Made by a program: the position numbers and the translations under genes. A DNA stretch of 64,000 bases. Source: Microcoleus sp. FACHB-61 (GTDB lineage Bacteria; Cyanobacteriota; Cyanobacteriia; Cyanobacteriales; Microcoleaceae). This document shows, in pieces, positions 1-7,736 of this stretch. The notes beneath the pieces were generated by a model that worked only from the letters and a program-made list of their open reading frames with translations, was not told where the DNA came from and did not search any database. The stretch spans positions 1 to 64,000 of the forward strand of contig JACJNY010000013.1 of the NCBI GenBank assembly GCA_014695295.1. The letters are read 5' to 3'. Every line of letters starts with the position of its first letter. Within the stretch, counting starts at the first letter, position 1.

Positions 1-182
1 TAGGTTCCAAAACTCGTCAAAATCCATTAGTTAACCTAGGAAGCTCTCTCTAAATTCACCACAATTTCTACTCAGCGTTAGCTGAGTCAATTTGTGCTTA
101 GTCTAAACTCCAATTCACAACTCCCACCAGTTATACCTGAAATATCAAAGACAAAAACTTAAATGTTGAGAGGAACCACATT

Positions 183-713
183 ATGTACACCGAAGAAAGA
201 AGCCTGAACAATGAAACTATGGCTCTCGTCGCCGATACTACTGCTCAATCAACTCTTGCATTTGCTGCAACCACTGGAGTAAACAAACCCACTTTACAAA
301 TCGGTTCAACCGGCGAAGCTGTCACGGAACTACAACAGCTTCTATATCATTGGGGATATTATTTCGGCCCGATTGACGGTATCTTCGGCGTCCAAGTTCA
401 AAACGCGGTCAAAGGCTATCAACACCGAGTCTTTTTAAAAGAAGATGGGATCGTGGGTTCTATAACTTGGGAAGCACTATACTCTGGTGCACCTGTGAAT
501 ATGCCGATCGTCATGAAGGGCAGTTCTGGCAATGCTGTTAAAATTGTTCAGAATGTCTTGAAAATCAATGGATACTATTTCGGTGCGATTGACGGATTCT
601 TCGGGACGATGACAGATGTAGCAGTGCGACAATTGCAAATCAGCAAGGCTTTACCGCAAGATGGAATTGTCGGCTATAGAACTTGGCACGCCCTCAGCAA
701 GTTACCGCACTAA
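183..713 (+). CDS. Peptidoglycan-binding protein with two PG_binding_1 domains
   Basis: The 176-residue product consists almost entirely of two PG_binding_1-type repeats, at about residues 37-99 and 107-173. Each has the pattern of a V/L-x-x-L-Q helix, a GYYFGxIDGxFG turn and a closing DGIVGxxTWxAL strand, the fold that docks on peptidoglycan. No catalytic domain and no clear signal peptide are present; the first 35 residues are low in charge and only mildly hydrophobic, so the route to the wall is unclear. The ATG at 183 is favoured because GAGAGGAA lies 7 nt upstream. It is followed by a GC palindrome repeat and then a C39-like peptidase gene on the same strand, so the two may act together on the envelope (inference). 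Family assignment is firm; biological role unknown. Confidence 0.88.
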   Translation: MYTEERSLNNETMALVADTTAQSTLAFAATTGVNKPTLQIGSTGEAVTELQQLLYHWGYYFGPIDGIFGVQVQNAVKGYQHRVFLKEDGIVGSITWEALYSGAPVNMPIVMKGSSGNAVKIVQNVLKINGYYFGAIDGFFGTMTDVAVRQLQISKALPQDGIVGYRTWHALSKLPH

Positions 714-753
714 TAACTGCTGGCATTCCTAGGAATTACGCTCTAACTATAAA

Positions 754-805
754 TGTAGGGTGCGCACCGCGCACCTTACTTACCCGCTCGTAGGGTGCGC
801 ACGGA
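754..805. repeat. GC-rich short palindromic repeat (GGTGCGCACCGCGCACC type), two copies
   Basis: A full copy of TAGGGTGCGCACCGCGCACC lies at about 756-775 and a truncated one at 790-804. The same unit recurs at 1472-1491, 1503-1522 and, diverged, at 7456-7510, always between genes. It is a short dispersed repeat; whether it acts as a transcript hairpin is not known. Confidence 0.8.
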
Positions 806-901
806 GTATCTAAGCGCTTAACAGTTATTCCACGTTGAGCAGTCTAACAAACCAACTGCATCAAAACTCAATTCAATCTATTTAGCCAAGGCATCTGTCC
901 T

Positions 902-1456
902 ATGACAACCACACCTCTATACGTTCCACAGCCCACCGGAGATTTGTGTCAAAGCGCTTGTATTGCTATGGCTTTAGGTACCACCGATGTTTTCGGAATT
1001 CGCTCTGACTTAGAAGCGATTGCTGCCAGTCAAGGAGCTGAGCTTACTGGTGATCCTTCTGTAATGGGTGAGTACCTTACATCTCGGGTTTCATCTTATA
1101 AATTTCTTTTAGATGGCTCCTTAAACGATGCCAAAGAAGCCCTCAACAGTGGCTGCATTGTGATTACTCACGGATGGTTCACATATCCCGGTCACATCAT
1201 TTTACTGTTTGGAGATGAGCCTGATATGCGCACTATGTCCTACCGTTTTATGCTTCACGATCCGAATGGAGAGTACGATTTTCCCAGTGGTGTATATGAC
1301 ACATCTACATCGGGCGCAAATATGCGTTATTCAAGCTACGGTTTATATGCTACCTGTGTCGCGTCACTTGACTACGACCATGCTCGTGATATATACAGCG
1401 GAAAGAGGTTAGATTCAAGTCTTAAGAACGCTTGGTTGCATATCATTAAAAACTGA
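902..1456 (+). CDS. C39-like (papain-fold) cysteine peptidase
   Basis: The 184-residue protein shows the arrangement of the C39-like peptidase superfamily: Cys16 in a Q-x5-C-Q-S-A-C context near the N-terminus, His98 in YPGHIILLFG, and Asp120 in LHDPNGEY, a plausible Cys-His-Asp triad. The usual CGPA motif after the nucleophile is CQSA here, so the active site is atypical. There is no signal peptide, no ABC-transporter fusion and no leader-peptide gene nearby, which argues against a bacteriocin-exporter peptidase. It follows a peptidoglycan-binding protein after a 188-nt gap containing repeats; co-transcription is not certain. An overlapping ORF in another frame (1209-1412) was judged a shadow. 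Substrate unknown. Confidence 0.72.
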   Translation: MTTTPLYVPQPTGDLCQSACIAMALGTTDVFGIRSDLEAIAASQGAELTGDPSVMGEYLTSRVSSYKFLLDGSLNDAKEALNSGCIVITHGWFTYPGHIILLFGDEPDMRTMSYRFMLHDPNGEYDFPSGVYDTSTSGANMRYSSYGLYATCVASLDYDHARDIYSGKRLDSSLKNAWLHIIKN

Positions 1457-1780
1457 ATAATTTGTAGTTGGTAGGGTGCGCACCGCGCACCTTTGCTTGT
1501 TGTAGGGTGCGCACCGCGCACCTTTGTGTTTCGCTTGTAGTGAGGACTGAAGTCTTCATAAAAATCATTTTAGATTTTAGATTTTAGATAGCATCCCCCT
1601 CGCGAGGGTCACGCTGGCGCTGGACTCAGAAAAATATTATTCCGATACTTACGTAACAAGACTTACTGATGGGGGGCTTATTCCCGGTTTCCACGACAAA
1701 TCCGAGGTTTATTAACGAGAGATCTAGGAAAAATCTAGGAAGAAACCGGGTTTCTAAGCCAAGCGCGCGCAAGTCCTAAA
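1457..1780. other. Intergenic stretch with repeats, no gene seen
   Basis: The 324 bases hold two GC-rich palindromes (1472-1491, 1503-1522), a TTTAGAT heptanucleotide run (about 1570-1589) and an inverted repeat whose arms contain CCCGGTTTC (1683-1691) and GAAACCGGG (1742-1750), a repeat family seen elsewhere in the window. No coding region is supported. Confidence 0.7.
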
Positions 1781-2260
1781 TTAACCTTTGATGAACTTTT
1801 CTAATTTTTGAGCCATCTTCTCGACAATTCCTGCCGAACTATCTCCCGCCGATGCTTCTGCTTCAATACGCTTGACCGCATCCTCTGGAAGATTGAGCAA
1901 CTGCACTAATTTTTGATAAGCTGCGGCTTCCTCAGCGTTAATTTTTGGTTCGTCGGGAGTGCGAGAACTAGAGGAAATCACTTCATAGCCGAGTTGCAAG
2001 ACTAATTCCCTTTCATCTTGAGTTTCTAGTTGGCCTATCAACTCGTCAAGGGGGATATTTTGCATGATGTAATCCCGCAGTTCTTGTTGCATTTGTTGCC
2101 CGTCGGTATCAGGGGCAAACAAACCGCAAAAGCGATCGAGCATTAAATTAACTTCTTCTGTCGCGAGTTGGCCGTCAGCCCAGGCCATAGAAGTAACAAT
2201 CCTCAGCAGATTCATCTGGCGGGGCGTAATTGATGGAGGAGGTGGGGTTTGCATAATCAA
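1781..2260 (-). CDS. TerB-like (tellurite-resistance family) protein
   Basis: The 159-residue protein resembles the all-helical TerB/DjlA fold: the conserved helix-loop MAWADGQLATEEVNLM at about residues 25-40 contains the acidic A-D-G-x-x-x-x-E-E signature that in TerB binds a metal ion. The rest is predicted helical with an acidic C-terminal half. No other ter genes are nearby, so a tellurite function should not be assumed; cyanobacterial TerB-like proteins usually stand alone and their role is unknown. A run of AATTGGG heptamers lies directly upstream of its start. Start chosen at the first in-frame ATG; Met3 is an alternative. Confidence 0.75.
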   Translation of the reverse strand: MIMQTPPPPSITPRQMNLLRIVTSMAWADGQLATEEVNLMLDRFCGLFAPDTDGQQMQQELRDYIMQNIPLDELIGQLETQDERELVLQLGYEVISSSSRTPDEPKINAEEAAAYQKLVQLLNLPEDAVKRIEAEASAGDSSAGIVEKMAQKLEKFIKG

Positions 2261-2316
2261 AATTGGTAATTGGTAATTGGGAATTGGGAATTGGGAATTG
2301 GGAATTGGGAATTGAG
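2261..2316. repeat. Heptanucleotide short tandem repeat (AATTGGG)n
   Basis: Eight tandem seven-base units: two AATTGGT, five AATTGGG and a final AATTGAG. This is a short tandemly repeated repetitive sequence of the kind common in filamentous cyanobacteria. It sits between the divergent-repeat-free starts and ends of the TerB-like and M61 genes. Confidence 0.92.
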
Positions 2317-2361
2317 CCTGATTCCTTCTTATCTTTTATTTCCCTTTCCCCTTTATTTATG

Positions 2362-4263
2362 TCACAATTTCGATAAAGGAACTCCCAGCCATCCAGTAAA
2401 GTTTTGTTTCTGAATAGCAGTCGGCTGTTCCACCGGCACGATCGAGTAACGCGTCGGTCGCGGCGGGGCCAGAGTAACAGGACAAGTTCGCAGTTCGTCT
2501 TGGTGAAAAACTGTCACCGAGACTATATCCCCAGGCTTGAAATCTTTTAGTCTCTCGCCCGCTTGTTCTGCATTTACCCGAAAACCTTCGATCGCCAGCA
2601 ACTCGTCCCCAGCATCAATTCCGGCCAATTGTGCCGGAGATCCTACTTCGACAAATTTCACCATTTCCCGCCCGTTTTCCGCTGCCAACGTCCAACCGAT
2701 GCGAGGTGTTTGGTCAATTTCACCTGCGATGAGTTCCAGCCCGAAAGGTTCCAGATACTTGTTGTAAGGCAACTCTTCTGTGCCGTCAATATAGCGCGCG
2801 AAAAAGTCGCTCAAATCGATGCCGGCGACGGACTCGATCGTACTTTGCAACTGTTCGGGAGTAAAGCCTATCTCTGCTGGCCGCGAAGGAGAATTTAACT
2901 GTCCGTTTGATGTCAGATGCGCCGGCTTGGCGTCTGTTCCCGGCTTCAGGTCAAAATCGCCGTTTTCAGCCGAATTAGCATTGCCAAACTGCTGCCACAT
3001 CAAACGCATCACATCGTCGAGCGATCGCTCGTTGCCGTGTCTGGCTCGAATCAACAAATCGAGCAAAAACGAAACAACTTCCCCTTTCAAATAATAGGAA
3101 ATCTGCGAGTTGTCGCTGTTAGCATCCCTGCGATAAAGTTTAATCCAAGCATCCCAGCTCGACTCGCTGACCGGCTGCACGCTCCGCCCCGGAGTAGTCT
3201 GCAAGCGAGTGATTTCCTTAGCCATACTTTGGAAATAACCTTTCACGCTGTAGATACCAGCTCGAAAAGGAATCACCAAATCGTAATAACTGGTAGTCCC
3301 TTCAGAAAACCATAAAGAAGGAGTGTAGTTCTCTTTTTCGTAGTCAAATACTTCCAGAGCTTTCGGTCGAATGCGCTTGACATTCCAGAGGTGAAAAAAC
3401 TCGTGAGCCACCAACTGAATAAAGCGTTCGTACTTTTCTTTAGCCCGAAAATTAAAACGCGGATAGTTGAGAGTGCAGCTCTCTTTGTGTTCCAAACCCC
3501 CAAAACCAGAGCCGGACAAATGCAGGAAAAACACATAGCGTTCGTAAGGCAAACCGCCGAACATTTTGGCTTCAACCTCAATGACTTTTTGGATGTCTTG
3601 AATCGCCCGCTCTGGTTCTAAATTGCCTTTTCCCCAAACAACTAGCTGGTGGGGTTTTCCCATCACTTCAAAATCGTAGACTTCGTGACAGCCAATCTCA
3701 AAAGGACTGTCTGCTAGAGTGTCAAAATCCGCTGCAGCAAAAGTAAGATTTTGCCCGGAAACAGGTGGCAAAGCAGTAACTGTGCGCCATTCCGGCTGCG
3801 GCGGCACAACTGTCACGGTGTAACAATTGCGCTCAAAACCGGGCAAGAAAAAGCACAAAGCCGCCGGATTGAAATAACCGTGAGTCGAGTCTAAATGATT
3901 GGTTCGCACTGTCAGTTCGTTAGCAAAAATACGGTAGCGAACCGTGACATCTGACACCGAATCGGTCTCAATTTGCCAGTGATTTTTGCTGAGCTTGCGC
4001 CAAGGTAAAGCTCGATCGCCCGCCTGGGAGCTAAAATCTTGCAGGTGGCGGGCGTACTCTCGAACCAAGTAAGAACCGGGAGTCCATACAGGCATTTTTA
4101 AATCCAGAACCGGCTTCGACCAACCTTGCACGCGCAAAGTCACTTCAAACAGGTGGGATTCCGGATTGGGCATCGCCACCGAATATTGAATTGTCGGTGC
4201 TGTTAGTTGCCCCTGACAATTGTCGGCAGCGGACGAGGTATCCAAAGAAGTAACATCAGTCAT
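2362..4263 (-). CDS. M61-family metallopeptidase with PDZ domain
   Basis: The 633-residue protein belongs to the M61 glycyl-aminopeptidase family. An N-terminal beta-rich domain (about 22-200) precedes the zinc peptidase domain with HEFFH at 287-291 and the third ligand Glu321 in FSEGTTSYY; the GGLEH segment near 255-259 is also typical of M61. A PDZ domain occupies roughly 515-600 and probably gates substrate access. No signal peptide, so cytoplasmic. Its ATG overlaps the stop codon of the upstream Crp-type regulator by four bases (ATGA), so the two are very likely co-transcribed and translationally coupled. All motif residues appear intact. Confidence 0.93.
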   Translation of the reverse strand: MTDVTSLDTSSAADNCQGQLTAPTIQYSVAMPNPESHLFEVTLRVQGWSKPVLDLKMPVWTPGSYLVREYARHLQDFSSQAGDRALPWRKLSKNHWQIETDSVSDVTVRYRIFANELTVRTNHLDSTHGYFNPAALCFFLPGFERNCYTVTVVPPQPEWRTVTALPPVSGQNLTFAAADFDTLADSPFEIGCHEVYDFEVMGKPHQLVVWGKGNLEPERAIQDIQKVIEVEAKMFGGLPYERYVFFLHLSGSGFGGLEHKESCTLNYPRFNFRAKEKYERFIQLVAHEFFHLWNVKRIRPKALEVFDYEKENYTPSLWFSEGTTSYYDLVIPFRAGIYSVKGYFQSMAKEITRLQTTPGRSVQPVSESSWDAWIKLYRRDANSDNSQISYYLKGEVVSFLLDLLIRARHGNERSLDDVMRLMWQQFGNANSAENGDFDLKPGTDAKPAHLTSNGQLNSPSRPAEIGFTPEQLQSTIESVAGIDLSDFFARYIDGTEELPYNKYLEPFGLELIAGEIDQTPRIGWTLAAENGREMVKFVEVGSPAQLAGIDAGDELLAIEGFRVNAEQAGERLKDFKPGDIVSVTVFHQDELRTCPVTLAPPRPTRYSIVPVEQPTAIQKQNFTGWLGVPLSKL

Positions 4264-4940
4264 TGACTTGCCAAATTAATCAAGTGCTTGAGGTTGATCA
4301 AATGGATAGTTTGGCGGTCTGGATCGATATTGATCCAACCTTTACTATCGAGTTTTTCCATAATTTTGCTGGTTTCATCTAGGGTGATATCTGTGACATC
4401 CGCTAAGTCTTCATAAGGAATATTGAAGATATCTTTGCCCTCAGCAGTTTTCTGACCGTAGTTTTCTGCCAGCTCGACTAAAGTATTTGCTAGTTTAACC
4501 GCTGGCTGGCGGTTTCGGAGTTGATAGCGGTGATTGGTTTGGCGGAGCCGCCGCACCATCAGTTGCAGCATCCGGTGGTGCAATTGCGGGTCTTTAAACA
4601 GGGTTTGGATAAATCGCTGAGCTGTGACGCTCAGCAGTCGCACCGGCGATAGAGCAAGTACGTCATTCGATCGGGGAGATTCGTCAAGAATTGCCATTTC
4701 GCCGAAGAACGCACCCCGTCCTAAAATAGCCATTGATACAGCTCGATCGTTTGATAAGCGCCGGACTTTTACCCAGCCAGACACGACAAAGTAAATCGCG
4801 TTGCCCCAAGAATCCTCCATCACCACAGCTCGGCCCGGGGGATACTCATGCTTGACGGCATTTGATAGCAGCCCTCCCAAGGTTTCTGGGTTAGCACCCT
4901 TAAATAGAGGGAATAGCTCACTGAAAGCTTCTGTCTTCAT
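4260..4940 (-). CDS. Crp/Fnr-family transcriptional regulator
   Basis: The 226-residue protein has a cyclic-nucleotide-binding domain at about 10-125 and a Crp-type winged helix at about 145-225. The phosphate-binding cassette reads GAFFGEMAILDESPRS, with the G-E-x5-S/D-x-P-R pattern compatible with real cyclic-nucleotide binding, similar to the cyanobacterial cAMP receptor group. The HTH region (YEDLADVTDITLDETSKIMEKL) departs from the usual E. coli Crp recognition helix. It is the first gene of a two-gene operon with the M61 peptidase. Its target genes and ligand cannot be read from the sequence. Confidence 0.9.
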   Translation of the reverse strand: MKTEAFSELFPLFKGANPETLGGLLSNAVKHEYPPGRAVVMEDSWGNAIYFVVSGWVKVRRLSNDRAVSMAILGRGAFFGEMAILDESPRSNDVLALSPVRLLSVTAQRFIQTLFKDPQLHHRMLQLMVRRLRQTNHRYQLRNRQPAVKLANTLVELAENYGQKTAEGKDIFNIPYEDLADVTDITLDETSKIMEKLDSKGWINIDPDRQTIHLINLKHLINLASQ

Positions 4941-5100
4941 GCAAACTCGCGGAGGTGGGAAATATGATTAGGCGACACCCAACAGCTAGGGAACGATCGA
5001 TGTTTGGGAACACAAACAATCCGTTGCTCCTTTAATTGATGATAAGGGTGCAGAGGCCTGCTTCATGTAAAATTGACAGATTCTTTAATCTTAAACGGGT

Positions 5101-5985
5101 TTACAAGCCTGCCACTGCCTGTTGAACTTTGCCCAACAGAGGTTCTATGTAGTCCGGCCAGCCGATCGCCATTGGCTGCGTGTGGGCCAGAGTCTCCGGC
5201 TCGATCGCATCTTTAGTCCACCTCAGCGGTTGACCTTGCAAGTCGCAACAAACCAATCCGGCTGCTTTTGCTAGAGCCAGAGGGCCGGCTGTATCCCACA
5301 CTTTAACTCTGCCGTTGAGATACAAGTACAAACCGGCTCGACCGAGAATGACTTCGATCACTTTTAAGCCAAAGCTGCCGAGCGAGTAAAATTCGGCTCC
5401 GGGGATGCTTTGGGCGATCGCCCGAGCGTAGTTTTTCTGGTCTTTGTCTCCGAGAATAATTTTACAATTTTCCTCTGTCGGGGCCGGGGGTTTGCACAGG
5501 GCGATCGGCTGCGGCGCTTGAGCTCCGACTGTTTGGAACAATCCCCAATCTTTGCCGCCAAAATACATTTGGTCAAAAGCCGGGGCGTAGATCCAGCCGG
5601 CCACCGGTTCCCCCTCAAGCAGCAGCCCCACCATCGAAGCGTAGTGCAGTTTTCCCCGAATAAATTCTTCAGTCCCGTCGATGGGATCGATGCACCAGAG
5701 GCGCTGGTAATTGGCCCCGTAAGCTGCTCTGGAGGCGGCGTTTTCCTCGGTGATCCTGCCGTCTTCAGGAAACAAAGCACTAAATGCTGCAGATAGTTGT
5801 CGGTCTAAGTAGCGATCGATACTCGTCACGTAGTCGTTGGGCCCTTTCTCGCAAACTTCAAAAGGTTGGGCTGCGAGCTTGTAAGCTTCTTGACCGCACT
5901 CGCGCAGGGTGTAGCGAATTTTTTGGTCTTGCTCAGGAGAAATATACATGAGGTTAAAAATAAATGCTTCAGCTAACTTCAGCAT
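5101..5985 (-). CDS. CysQ-like 3'(2'),5'-bisphosphate nucleotidase / inositol monophosphatase family
   Basis: The 294-residue protein carries the metal-binding motifs of the lithium-sensitive phosphatase superfamily: EEN near residue 80, the WCIDPIDGTEEFIRG motif near 96-110 and the C-terminal VKVWDTAGPLALAKAAG motif. The TEEF spacing after DPIDG is more like CysQ/PAP phosphatases, which hydrolyse 3'-phosphoadenosine 5'-phosphate left over from sulfate activation, than like inositol monophosphatases (DGTxN/FxH). Substrate assignment is therefore likely but not proven. It stands alone; Met13 is a possible alternative start, but AAGGA occurs upstream of the first ATG only. Confidence 0.83.
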   Translation of the reverse strand: MLKLAEAFIFNLMYISPEQDQKIRYTLRECGQEAYKLAAQPFEVCEKGPNDYVTSIDRYLDRQLSAAFSALFPEDGRITEENAASRAAYGANYQRLWCIDPIDGTEEFIRGKLHYASMVGLLLEGEPVAGWIYAPAFDQMYFGGKDWGLFQTVGAQAPQPIALCKPPAPTEENCKIILGDKDQKNYARAIAQSIPGAEFYSLGSFGLKVIEVILGRAGLYLYLNGRVKVWDTAGPLALAKAAGLVCCDLQGQPLRWTKDAIEPETLAHTQPMAIGWPDYIEPLLGKVQQAVAGL

Positions 5986-6395
5986 AAAAGCTTAAGTCCT
6001 TGGAATCGATCGATCTGCGCGTGTCACTGTTTTTGACTCGTACAGGATTTGCGCGCTGGTGTAGAGAAACCCGGTTTCTTAACCATCAGCGCCGTTGCGA
6101 TACAAGCCGCAGACAGGATTGGTGGAACTCAGAAAAATTTAGACACTAAGCAGATACTAAGCTGTCCTGCATCTAAATTGTATTTTTGGGTCGCCCGGGA
6201 CGCCCACCCCACAAAAATTTCATCAAACTTGACTATAAAATTTAGATGCGCCTTAGCTGACTAAATTTATCTGTTTTAAAATCTAAAATCTAAAACCCAG
6301 TGAGCGATCGGACCAGCACGTTCAACAACAGAGGATAGAATCTTCTGAGGTTAAATAATTTGTGCCAGCGCCAATATGATTATAAGGAGAATACT
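5986..6395. other. Intergenic region with an inverted-repeat element
   Basis: Between a minus-strand and a plus-strand gene. It holds a GAAACCCGGTTTC motif (6065-6077) and an inverted repeat with 11-bp perfect arms GCATCTAAATT (6169-6179) and AATTTAGATGC (6239-6249) around a GC-rich core, plus AAAATCTAAAATCTAAAA heptamers near 6278-6296. The arms make a MITE or structured repeat likely; no ORF here is convincing. Confidence 0.6.
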
Positions 6396-7448
6396 TTGAA
6401 ATACCATTTGGCATTAGGTCGCAAAATAGACCTAGATGGAATTGACCGCGATGCAAAACTCGGCAAATGCCCTCGCCACGTCCTGCGAGCCCTCAGAGAC
6501 CGCTTAAATGCCACTGTCCACCCCCCGGATGGCGAAGCGATATCGTTGAGTGACAAGCTGCGATCGAAAATTTCTTCTAAACCCGAACATTGGGCCGCCG
6601 CGCGCAAATTGTCCGAGCAAGTCAGCAGCGACGACGTGATATTTTGTACGGGCGAGGACATTGGGATTCCAGTAGCGGCGGAGTGTGGCCAATTGCCCGA
6701 TCGCCCGAAAATTGTTGTATTTTTCCACAATATCGATCGGCCGCGCGGCCGCCTCGCCCTGAAACTATTCGGTTTGGCTGACAAAATTGACGTATTCATG
6801 GTCAACGCCCGCCCTCAAACAAACTTCCTCCGCAGCTATTTAGCTATACTTGAATCGCGCATTTTAGTGCTTCAAGAACAGACAGACACCCAATTTTTCA
6901 CACCTGGCCCAGCTTCTGACGAGAAAAAGCGGCAAACAGTTGTTAGCGTCGGAGTAGAAAAGCGCGACTACCGACTCTTAGCAGCAGCAACTGCTGACTT
7001 AGATGTTGACGTAAAAATTAGCGGTTTTTCTAAAGATGCCAAAGCTTTATCGCAAGCTTTCCCCGATACTATGCCAGAAAATATGTCCCGCAAATTCTAC
7101 GAATGGCCGGATTTAGTGCAGCTTTACCGCGATGCAGACGTAATTGCAGTTTGTTTGGTAGACAATAAATATGCTGCTGGAGTGCAGGGTTTGCTGGAAG
7201 CAATGGCCTGCAAGCGACCGGTCGTCATTACTCGGACTCAAGGTATGGTCGATTATTTAGCGGCCCCGGATATTGCCAAAGTGGTAGATGTGGGAGATGC
7301 AGCAGGTTTGCGCGAGGCGATCGTCCATTTGCTAAAAAATCCTCAAGAAGCTGAATCTCAAGCGCAGCGGGGGTACGAAATGGTTGTGAATCAGCACAGC
7401 AGCGAACCTTATGTCGATGTTTTGGCCCAGAAGCTGCGATCGCTTTAA
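6396..7448 (+). CDS. GT4-type glycosyltransferase (group 1)
   Basis: The product resembles GT-B glycosyltransferases of family 4. The C-terminal half has the characteristic nucleotide-sugar segment: EWPDLVQLYRDADVIAVCL followed by GVQGLLEAMACKRPVVIT, with the E-x7-E-like signature. I place the start at the TTG at 6396 because AAGGAG lies 6 nt upstream; the in-frame TTG at 6360 has no ribosome binding site. This gives 350 residues beginning LKYHLALGRK. No transmembrane segment. Donor and acceptor sugars are unknown, and no polysaccharide gene cluster surrounds it. Confidence 0.85.
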   Translation: MKYHLALGRKIDLDGIDRDAKLGKCPRHVLRALRDRLNATVHPPDGEAISLSDKLRSKISSKPEHWAAARKLSEQVSSDDVIFCTGEDIGIPVAAECGQLPDRPKIVVFFHNIDRPRGRLALKLFGLADKIDVFMVNARPQTNFLRSYLAILESRILVLQEQTDTQFFTPGPASDEKKRQTVVSVGVEKRDYRLLAAATADLDVDVKISGFSKDAKALSQAFPDTMPENMSRKFYEWPDLVQLYRDADVIAVCLVDNKYAAGVQGLLEAMACKRPVVITRTQGMVDYLAAPDIAKVVDVGDAAGLREAIVHLLKNPQEAESQAQRGYEMVVNQHSSEPYVDVLAQKLRSL

Positions 7449-7455
7449 TAAAACT

Positions 7456-7510
7456 GTAGGGTGCGCATTGCGCACCATAACTCACGTCCGGAGGATGCAC
7501 AATGCACACC
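7456..7510. repeat. Diverged GC-rich short repeats
   Basis: Two degenerate copies of the GTAGGGTGCGCAxxGCGCACC element found at 754-805 and 1472-1522, here with GCATTGCGCACC and an ATGCACAATGCACACC variant, directly after the glycosyltransferase stop. Confidence 0.65.
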
Positions 7511-7626
7511 TTACTGCTATACATAAAAAATCAAAATATTTGTTACCTAAGTCATCTTTAAAAACTAATGAGTTATGAGTTGCAGTTACTAATTAAATCT
7601 CACAGCAGTTACGCACCCATAATAAA

Positions 7627-7693
7627 TAAACCGGGTTTTTAAAACATAATCGAAAGCCTTAAGGAAGTATTTTCGTTCATCAAACCCGGTTTA
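7627..7693. repeat. Inverted repeat with AAACCCGG arms between convergent genes
   Basis: TAAACCGGGTTT at 7627-7638 pairs with AAACCCGGTTTA at 7682-7693 across a 43-base loop. It lies between the ends of the convergent glycosyltransferase and amylase genes, where it could serve as a two-way terminator (inference). The motif belongs to a repeat family seen several times in the window. Confidence 0.6.
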
Positions 7694-7736
7694 TGCGCCC
7701 CTGACTAGCTCACTCAAAACTCACAAATCCAAACTA

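Noticed and set aside
1209..1412. ORF within the C39-like gene
   Set aside because: It lies in another frame of a strongly supported gene, has no Shine-Dalgarno and its residues match no family.
902..1456. Bacteriocin-processing peptidase
   Set aside because: No ABC-transporter fusion, no precursor gene and an atypical active-site motif; only the fold is supported.
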